This document shows, in pieces, positions 58,275 through 64,000 of a DNA stretch of 64,000 bases; the stretch's first letter is position 1; the number at the start of each line of letters is the position of its first letter. The translations under genes and the position numbers were made by a program. The notes under the pieces were generated by a model, which ran no database searches, was not told where the DNA came from, and saw only the letters and a program-made list of their open reading frames with translations. The stretch is from DASYPQ01 sp036006425. Lineage in GTDB: Bacteria > Planctomycetota > UBA1135 > GCA-002686595. Location: contig DASYPQ010000027.1 in the NCBI GenBank assembly GCA_036006425.1, positions 186,001 through 250,000 of the forward strand, in the 5' to 3' direction.

Positions 58275-59600
58275 TCAGCCCACCGGCTCGAGCGTCCGAC
58301 GAGCGCGGGCTGACTCGATCTCCGCGACGGTCTTGGGGATTCCCTGCGTGATCATCTCATTGCCCGCTGCGGTGACGAGCACGTCGTCCTCGATGCGGAT
58401 CCCGATCCCGCGCCACCGCGCCTCGACCGTGTCGTCGTCGGGCGCGACGTAGAGCCCCGGCTCGACGGTGAGGACCATGCCGGGCTCGAGCAGCCTGGAT
58501 GCACCGTTGCGCGCGTACGCGCCGCAGTCGTGCACGTCGAGTCCGAGCCAGTGGCTCGTGCGGTGCATGTAGAACCGGCGGTACGACGCGGAGCGGACCA
58601 CTTCCTCGACGGGCCCCGGCAGCAGGCCGTGGCGCACGAGACCCTCGCACAGGACGCCGACCGCGCGCTCGTGCGGCGCAGTGAACGGCGCGCCGGGTCG
58701 CACCTCGTCGATCGCGGCGAGCTGCGCGGCGAGGACGACCTCGTAGAGCGCGCGCTGGTCCGCCGAGAAGCGCCCTCCGACGGGGAATGTGCGCGTCACG
58801 TCGCAGGCGTAGTACTCCCACTCGCCGCCCGCGTCGATCAGCAGGAGGTCGCCGTCGCGGAGGACTTGGTCGTTCTCGACGTAGTGCAGGATCGTGGCGT
58901 TCGCGCCGCCGGCGACGATCGGCGTGTACGCGGGTCCGGTGCTGCCGAGGCGACGGAACGCGTGCTCGAGCGCCGCGTCGACTTCGCACTCGCGCACGCC
59001 GGGTCGCGCGCGATCCATCGCGGCGAGGTGTGCTTCGCGCGTCACGGCGGCGGCGCGGCGCAGGATCTCGACCTCGGCGGGGGTCTTCTTGAGGCGCAGC
59101 TCGTGGACGAGCGGGGCCGTGTCGAGCAGATCGATCGGCGGCGAGACGAGCCCGCGGGCGCGCGCGCGCAGCCGCGAGAGAGTCTCGAGCATCAACCGGT
59201 CGCGCGTCTCGTCGATCCCCGTGCGGTACATGATCCGCTCGCATCCCTCGAGCAGGGCGGGCAGGTCCTGCTCGAGTCGTTCGATCGGGCGCGCCTCGTC
59301 GACGCCGAGCGCCGCGGGCGCGGCGGTGACTCCGAGCCGCCGGCCGTTCCAGATCTCCTGCTCGCGGTCCTTCTCGCGCAGGAACAGCACGCTCTCCGGT
59401 CCGCTCCGGCCCGCGCGCGGCACGAGGACGAGCACCGCCTCCGGTTCGGCGAAGCCGGTCAGGTACCAGAAGTCGCTGTCGGGCCGGAAACGGTAGTGCG
59501 AATCGTGGTTGCGCACCTTGTGCGTCGCCGTCGGCAGGACGGCGGCGGCGCGTTCCGCGCGCAGCAGCTCGAGGAGCCGCCTGCGGTGCTCGACGAACAT
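58275..59600 (-). CDS. pepP: Xaa-Pro aminopeptidase (aminopeptidase P, M24B)
   Basis: A 441-residue cytoplasmic metallopeptidase. The N-terminal domain has Asn-His-Asp-Ser-His-Tyr-Arg-Phe-Arg-Pro-Asp-Ser-Asp-Phe-Trp-Tyr-Leu-Thr-Gly-Phe, typical of PepP. The C-terminal metal site is Leu-Ile-Asp-Ala-Gly, Cys-Asp-Val-Thr-Arg-Thr, Thr-Ser-His-Trp-Leu-Gly-Leu, Val-Glu-Pro-Gly and Ile-Glu-Asp-Asp-Val. It frees N-terminal residues next to proline. The start lies 3 bases after the flotillin stop. Confidence 0.93.
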   Translation of the reverse strand: MFVEHRRRLLELLRAERAAAVLPTATHKVRNHDSHYRFRPDSDFWYLTGFAEPEAVLVLVPRAGRSGPESVLFLREKDREQEIWNGRRLGVTAAPAALGVDEARPIERLEQDLPALLEGCERIMYRTGIDETRDRLMLETLSRLRARARGLVSPPIDLLDTAPLVHELRLKKTPAEVEILRRAAAVTREAHLAAMDRARPGVRECEVDAALEHAFRRLGSTGPAYTPIVAGGANATILHYVENDQVLRDGDLLLIDAGGEWEYYACDVTRTFPVGGRFSADQRALYEVVLAAQLAAIDEVRPGAPFTAPHERAVGVLCEGLVRHGLLPGPVEEVVRSASYRRFYMHRTSHWLGLDVHDCGAYARNGASRLLEPGMVLTVEPGLYVAPDDDTVEARWRGIGIRIEDDVLVTAAGNEMITQGIPKTVAEIESARARRTLEPVG

Positions 59601-59603
59601 GGC

Positions 59604-61223
59604 TCAGGTCTTCTTCGTCGCCGCCGGCGGGGGACCGGGGACCTCGCCCGCGGCCTTCTTCTGCGCTTCCTGCTCGACGAGCTTGCCGAAGTACTCGGGC
59701 ATCTCGACGCCGCCGATGTCGCGCATCATGTGCATCATCGGCGGGAGCGCGCCGGCCAGTCCGCGGAGGAAGCCGGAGGTGCCGTTCTTCGGGTCGCCGC
59801 CTCCGCCGTCCCACACGACGATCTTGTCGAACTTGACGTTGGCGATCGCGGCCGCCGCGGTCTTCGAGAGCTCCTCGATGTGCTCGAGCATGAGCATCTG
59901 GAACGCTTCCTGGGCGCCTCCGCAGCTCTCGACGATCAGCTTCAACCCTTGCCCCTTCTTCGCCAGGATCTCGTAGTTGCCGCGCGCTTCGGCGTCGAGC
60001 TTCGCGAAGATCGCGGCAGCTTCGCCCTGTGCCTCGATCTTGCGCCGCTCGGCCGCGGCTTCCGCGTCGACGATCACCTGCGCCTTCATCGCCTTCGCGA
60101 GCGCCTCGAGCTCCGCACGCTTCTGCGCCTCGATCGACTTGCCCTGTGCCTCGGCGGCCTTCGCCTGCGCGAGGTACTGCGCCTCGAGCACCGCCGCCTG
60201 CGCGACGCGCGTGCGCGTCTCGCCCAGCTGGTAGGCCTCGGCTTCCTTGACCTTGAGCTCGGCGTTGACGTTCGCGATGTCGGCCTTCGCCTTGTTCTCG
60301 CCGGCGACGGCCTTCGCGTTCGCATCGGCGACCGAGATGCGCATCGTCCGCTCCTGGTCCCGGATGGCGGCCTCCTGGAGGTAGGCCGCCGCCTGCTCGC
60401 CGATCTTGCGCTCCTTCTCCAGGTCGGCGAGCCGCACGAGACGGTCGCGCTCCGCCTCCTTCGTGCCCATGTCGCGGAGCTTCTCCGCGTTGGCGACGGC
60501 GATCGCCTTATCGCGATCCGCCTCGGCGACGCCGGTCGCGCCCTTCTTCACCTGCTGCGAGACGTCGATCGCGGCCTGCTGGATCGCTTCGGACGCCGCC
60601 TTCTTGCCGATCGCCTCGATGTAGCCGGACTCGTCGGTGATGTCCTTGATGTTCACGTTGATCAGCACGAGGCCGATCTTGCGCAGCTCGGGCTCGAGCG
60701 ACGTCTGCACCTTCTCGAGGAAGACGTCGCGGTCCTTGTTGATCTCCTCGATCCGCATCGAGGCGATCACCTGCCGGAGCTGGCCGAAGATCATGTCCTC
60801 GGCCTGCTTGACGATGTCCTTCGTCTCGAGGCCGAGGAGGCGGATCGCGGCGTTCGTCATCGTCTCCTCGTCGGTCCCGATCGCGACGGTGAAGACGCTC
60901 GGCACGTTGACGCGGATGTTCTCGATCGAGAGCGCGCCCTGCAGCGGGATCTCGATCTGCACCGGATCGAGCGAGAGGTACTCGTAGTTCTGGATCAGCG
61001 GCCAGACGAACGCGCCGCCGCCGTGCAGGCACTTCGCCGAGCGTCCCGCGCCGGTCTTCCCGTAGATCACGAGGATGCGGTTCGACGGGCAGCGCTTGTA
61101 CCGGCGCGCGATGACGAGCAGGAAGCTCATCAGGATGATGACGCCGAACACCACCATGAGGAGCCACGCCAGCTGGGCGGGGATCTCCGGGGCCTGGATC
61201 CAAGCGAACATCGAGTGACTCAC
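59604..61223 (-). CDS. flotillin-like SPFH protein
   Basis: A 539-residue protein with one N-terminal membrane segment (about 17-40), an SPFH/PHB domain (Ile-Glu-Asn-Ile-Arg-Val-Asn-Val-Pro-Ser-Val-Phe, later Ile-Lys-Asp-Ile-Thr-Asp-Glu-Ser-Gly-Tyr-Ile) and a long Ala/Glu/Lys coiled coil, the flotillin domain. It ends in a Pro/Thr tail. Flotillins oligomerise in the inner membrane and organise membrane patches. Upstream by 16 bases is an NfeD-like gene, the classic partner; the peptidase PepP follows directly. Confidence 0.93.
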   Translation of the reverse strand: MSHSMFAWIQAPEIPAQLAWLLMVVFGVIILMSFLLVIARRYKRCPSNRILVIYGKTGAGRSAKCLHGGGAFVWPLIQNYEYLSLDPVQIEIPLQGALSIENIRVNVPSVFTVAIGTDEETMTNAAIRLLGLETKDIVKQAEDMIFGQLRQVIASMRIEEINKDRDVFLEKVQTSLEPELRKIGLVLINVNIKDITDESGYIEAIGKKAASEAIQQAAIDVSQQVKKGATGVAEADRDKAIAVANAEKLRDMGTKEAERDRLVRLADLEKERKIGEQAAAYLQEAAIRDQERTMRISVADANAKAVAGENKAKADIANVNAELKVKEAEAYQLGETRTRVAQAAVLEAQYLAQAKAAEAQGKSIEAQKRAELEALAKAMKAQVIVDAEAAAERRKIEAQGEAAAIFAKLDAEARGNYEILAKKGQGLKLIVESCGGAQEAFQMLMLEHIEELSKTAAAAIANVKFDKIVVWDGGGGDPKNGTSGFLRGLAGALPPMMHMMRDIGGVEMPEYFGKLVEQEAQKKAAGEVPGPPPAATKKT

Positions 61224-61239
61224 GGACTCCTCCTTCTCC

Positions 61240-61821
61240 CTACGCGAGACCTTCGACTTCGAACGTGTCCTGCGTGATCTGTCGGACGACCTTCACTTCA
61301 CGGCCGGTGGAGATCTCGGGACCCGCCGTCGAGGCGCTGAACTCGTGCGTGCGCCCCTGGATCGACACCGTGATCTTCCCCTTGCCGGAATTCGCGCCGG
61401 GGATGCGCAGGTACACGCGCGCCGTGTGGCCGACGGCGTTGCTCGGATCGAGATTCCCTTGCGAGTACAGGCGGCCTTGCAGGCTGAAGATCCACGCGAC
61501 GGCGACGAGCATCACCGCGCCGGCCGCGAGCGCCGCGCCCATCGTCTGGAACGTGCCCCAGCCCGAGCTCGTTCCGCCGAAGCCCGCGAGACCGAAGAAC
61601 GTGAGGAACGCCGCGATGCTCCGCACCGAGAGCAGCGACAGGCCCGAGTCGCCGCCGTGCTGGTCGCCGCTACCGGAGTGTCCGATGCCGGAATGGTCGA
61701 CGTGGCCGACGTCTCCGTCGTGGCCGCCACCGCCGAGCAGCATCATCCCGGTCTGGACGAGCAGGACGGTGCCGCCCGCCGCGGCGCAGCCGAGGTACAC
61801 CGTCTCCATCGTCCAGTTCAT
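61240..61821 (-). CDS. NfeD/YuaF-like membrane protein with His/Asp-rich loop
   Basis: A 193-residue protein. Helices lie near 10-28, 65-80 and 90-110, and the last 70 residues look like the OB-fold of NfeD proteins (Gly-His-Thr-Ala-Arg-Val-Tyr-Leu-Arg, Thr-Val-Ser-Ile-Gln-Gly-Arg). Between the first two helices is a loop rich in His, Asp, Gly and Ser (residues 33-60), which could bind metal. The family is usually encoded next to flotillin, as here. Confidence 0.75.
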   Translation of the reverse strand: MNWTMETVYLGCAAAGGTVLLVQTGMMLLGGGGHDGDVGHVDHSGIGHSGSGDQHGGDSGLSLLSVRSIAAFLTFFGLAGFGGTSSGWGTFQTMGAALAAGAVMLVAVAWIFSLQGRLYSQGNLDPSNAVGHTARVYLRIPGANSGKGKITVSIQGRTHEFSASTAGPEISTGREVKVVRQITQDTFEVEGLA

Positions 61822-61893
61822 CGGGAAGTCCTTTTCTCGCGGTCGCTCGGCGCCGCCGCGAGCGGGAAGCCTACCCGGCCGCGCCTTCCGGAT

Positions 61894-62928
61894 TCAACGC
61901 GCGCGTGCGAGCGCGCGCTCTTCGACCGCGCCCGCGATCCACGCGAGTTTCCTCGAACGCGCTGCGGCGTCGGAGAGATCGATGCGGACGCCGAGCTCCT
62001 CCTCGCGCGGCGCGCGGGGGCCGCGAATCCTCGTCGGGATTTTCAAGGGACCGTTCGCGAGCGCCTGCGCGACCGCTTCGAGCAGCAGGCGATCGCTCGT
62101 GTCGGCGCCCGGATCGAGCCACAGCGTGCCGCGGTCGAGCTGCGCCGGGAGCTTTTCGGGCACGAGGGACGGCCACTCGGGTCGGCGCGGCTCGAAGCGC
62201 GCGTACAGCGTGTGCGGCTCGTCGCCCGCGTGCACGACGACCTCGTGGGGGACGCCGCGCTGCTCCTGGCGGAACCAGTCGACGTACTCGTCGGCGAACG
62301 CGTACTGCGGATCCGCCGGGATCGCGATCTGGAGCTTCGCGTCGCCGCCGCCCTGGTGCTCGACGTCGATCTCGACGCCTTCGCCCTCGACGGAGACGCG
62401 CAGCGCGAGCGTCGCCGCGCCGACGCGCACGCCCTCGACGCGCATCGCGCGACGCTCGATCGCGCCGCGCGGGATGCTCTCGGGGGAAGTCGCGTGCGGG
62501 GGCAGCGCCGGGCGCAGGACGACGCCGTCGGGCAGCGCCGCGTCCGACGCCGGCGCGCCGGGCAGGAACCGCGGCAAGAGCGCGGCGAGTGCGGGCGGCG
62601 ACGACGCGCACTCGGCGAAGCGCGCCCACGCATCGTCCCAACGCGACTGCGCCATCGCGAGCACGGCGAGCTCGGCGCGCTTCTGCGGATCGGGAACCGT
62701 CGCCGGAGCTTCGGCGGAGAGCAGCGCCGCGAAGCGCGCCCACGTCTCCGGCGCCTTCCAGGCGTCCGCAGCGAGCGCGGGCAAGGACGCGGGCCGGACG
62801 TCCGGTCCGACCTTCTCGGCCGCGTCCGCGGCGCGTCCCTTCGGGAGCTCGACCTTCCCGCCGCTACTCGCGAGCGCGAGGCCGGCGCAGACCAGGCCGA
62901 TCGAGAACCCGAATCGGAGCGCGTCCAT
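61894..62928 (-). CDS. secreted protein of unknown function
   Basis: A 344-residue protein with a signal peptide (Phe-Ser-Ile-Gly-Leu-Val-Cys-Ala-Gly-Leu-Ala-Leu-Ala). The mature protein is Ala/Pro-rich and acidic, with helical TPR-like parts in its first third and a beta-rich second half. I find no motif. It is divergent from the Trm112-like gene and 72 bases upstream of the NfeD-like start. Confidence 0.7.
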   Translation of the reverse strand: MDALRFGFSIGLVCAGLALASSGGKVELPKGRAADAAEKVGPDVRPASLPALAADAWKAPETWARFAALLSAEAPATVPDPQKRAELAVLAMAQSRWDDAWARFAECASSPPALAALLPRFLPGAPASDAALPDGVVLRPALPPHATSPESIPRGAIERRAMRVEGVRVGAATLALRVSVEGEGVEIDVEHQGGGDAKLQIAIPADPQYAFADEYVDWFRQEQRGVPHEVVVHAGDEPHTLYARFEPRRPEWPSLVPEKLPAQLDRGTLWLDPGADTSDRLLLEAVAQALANGPLKIPTRIRGPRAPREEELGVRIDLSDAAARSRKLAWIAGAVEERALARAR

Positions 62929-63019
62929 CGCGTGCGCAGACTCCGGGCGTCGCGCTTTCCTGTCAAGCCCGACGCCCGGGCTTGGAAATCGGGCCTCGAT
63001 CGGGGATGCTCAGGCGACC

Positions 63020-63265
63020 GTGATCGACAAGGACCTCCTGCAGATCCTCGCGTGTCCCGAGACGCACCAGCCTCTCGAGGAAGCCGGCGCCGATCTCCTG
63101 AAGCGCATCAACGACCGGATCGCGGCCGGCCAGGGCGCGAACCGCACCGGCGCCGCGGTGAAGGACGCGCTGGAAGGCGGCCTCGTGCGCCAGGACGGCA
63201 AGATCGTGTATCCGATCCGCGACGGGATCCCGGTTCTCCTCATCGACGAGGGGATCCAGGTCTAG
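63020..63265 (+). CDS. Trm112-like (UPF0434/YcaR) protein
   Basis: An 81-residue protein beginning Ile-Asp-Lys-Asp-Leu-Leu-Gln-Ile-Leu-Ala-Cys-Pro and ending with Tyr-Pro-Ile-Arg-Asp-Gly-Ile-Pro-Val-Leu-Leu, the two ends of the Trm112/UPF0434 fold. Only the first cysteine pair partner is seen (Cys-Pro near 12); a full zinc site is not present. Family members assist methyltransferases or other enzymes. The start is the GTG at 63020; an ATG 15 bases upstream is out of frame. Confidence 0.82.
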   Translation: MIDKDLLQILACPETHQPLEEAGADLLKRINDRIAAGQGANRTGAAVKDALEGGLVRQDGKIVYPIRDGIPVLLIDEGIQV

Positions 63266-63284
63266 AGCGCGCGGCGTCGGGCGC

Positions 63285-64000
63285 ATGCTCTGGACTCACT
63301 CCGATCATCCGCGCGCGCGGGTGCGCCTCGCCTACTGCCTGAACGTGCACGCGGCGGAGGAGTTCGCGCAGATGCTCGCGGGCATGCGCGACGTGACGCT
63401 GCCGCTGCGGGACCGCGTCGCGCGCAGGGACGAGCCGTTCGGCGCGGGGCTGTACCTCCCCGCGCGGCTCGCGCGGCGCCTCGCGAGCGAGAGCGGCGCC
63501 GGCGATCTCGCGCGCCTCGTCGAGCTCGTCGTGGAGAACGGGCTCGATCCCTTCACCTACAACGCGTTCCCGGCCGGAGGCTTCCACGCCGACGGGCTGA
63601 AGTCCGCCGTCTTCCGCCCGACGTGGATGGAGGAGGACCGCGTCCGGTTCACGCTCGACGTCGCGCACGTCGCCGCGCACGTCGCGCGCGCGGCGGGCGG
63701 TCCCGCGCGTTCGCACGTGTCGATCAGCACGCACACCGGTGCGTTCGGCGCCGACGTCCGCGGGGAGGAGGACCTGCGCGCGTGCGCGCGGAACCTGGCG
63801 CGCGCGGCCGCGGGCCTCGCGGCGATCGAGGAGCGCACCGGCACGCGGATCGTGCTTTCGCTCGAGGCGGAACCGCGCGCGCTGTGCGGTGACAACGCGT
63901 CGCTCGCGCGGTTCCTCGCGAGCCTGCCCGAGCGCTGCGCGGGCGCCGCGCCGGAGGCGGTGCTCCGGCGTCATCTCGGCGCGTGCCTCGACGCCTGCCA
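63285..64000 (+). CDS. eboE: EboE-like metabolite-traffic protein, truncated by window end
   Basis: The first 238 codons of a TIM-barrel protein that runs off the window with no stop. The opening Leu-Ala-Tyr-Cys-Leu-Asn-Val-His, then Pro-Phe-Gly-Ala-Gly-Leu-Tyr-Leu, Phe-Thr-Tyr-Asn-Ala-Phe-Pro-Ala-Gly-Gly-Phe-His and Val-Ser-Ile-Ser-Thr-His-Thr-Gly match EboE of the ebo cluster, which moves small-molecule precursors to the periplasm. The ATG at 63285 starts the family pattern. Other ebo genes would be expected downstream. Confidence 0.75.
   Translation, partial: MLWTHSDHPRARVRLAYCLNVHAAEEFAQMLAGMRDVTLPLRDRVARRDEPFGAGLYLPARLARRLASESGAGDLARLVELVVENGLDPFTYNAFPAGGFHADGLKSAVFRPTWMEEDRVRFTLDVAHVAAHVARAAGGPARSHVSISTHTGAFGADVRGEEDLRACARNLARAAAGLAAIEERTGTRIVLSLEAEPRALCGDNASLARFLASLPERCAGAAPEAVLRRHLGACLDAC

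Noticed and set aside
1..64000. CRISPR arrays, insertion sequences, prophage genes or defence systems
   Set aside because: No regularly spaced direct repeats, transposase, integrase or known defence genes were seen. Direct repeats present are internal to repeat proteins or tRNAs.

Overview
The window is about 70% GC and densely coded on both strands. It looks like a chromosomal stretch of a Gram-negative bacterium, most probably a member of the Planctomycetota or a close relative. The evidence is an lpxB gene (outer membrane lipid A), paired DUF1570-type metalloproteases, a CRTAC1-like FG-GAP/ASPIC-UnbV lipoprotein, an NPCBM-domain protein, an ABC-2 permease fused to a CPBP protease, a squalene-cyclase-like toroid protein and tandem groEL genes. 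This placement rests on gene content only; there is no rRNA. No insertion sequence, prophage, CRISPR array or plasmid gene was seen.

Layout. 1-8.3 kb: end of an ASPIC/UnbV protein, an SGNH-like protein and a GT2 glycosyltransferase on the plus strand. They face a minus-strand series of Nudix hydrolase, DUF885 peptidase, cyanophycinase-like protein and FAD amine oxidoreductase; a DMT transporter and a hotdog thioesterase follow. 8.3-16.4 kb: a large CRTAC1-like lipoprotein, a DprE2/DprE1-like reductase and oxidase pair, ApaH-like and AlbA_2 proteins, then two convergent microproteins. 16.5-22 kb: a coupled operon of Tat-lipoprotein M24 peptidase, ABC-2 permease, ATPase and permease-CPBP fusion. 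22-27 kb: signal peptidase I, a pseudo-GGDEF protein, a MamK-like actin and a toroid protein. 27-29.5 kb: a tightly overlapping lpxB, ECF sigma, anti-sigma and YbjQ operon. 29.5-36.7 kb: TPR protein, second ABC exporter, RIO/Kdo-type kinase, lipoprotein and two DUF1570 proteases. 36.9-43.9 kb: two very large paralogous proteins built from CarboxypepD_reg-like domains, coupled to a HAD phosphatase. 43.9-49.3 kb: the heat-shock cluster groEL2, groEL1, dnaJ, grpE and fmdB-like, with no groES. 49.5-53.5 kb: NPCBM protein, polytopic membrane protein and a diguanylate cyclase. 53.6-57.3 kb: rpsB, tsf, pyrH, frr and two tRNA-Lys genes. 57.3-64 kb: membrane protein, aminopeptidase P, flotillin, NfeD-like protein, secreted protein, Trm112-like protein and a truncated eboE.

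Two organisational habits stand out. Co-directional genes are repeatedly joined by four-base ATGA or GTGA stop/start overlaps (eleven cases). Several convergent pairs end inside one shared hairpin that carries both stop codons; the best is a 36-bp perfect palindrome that gives both proteins the same AKLK C-terminus.
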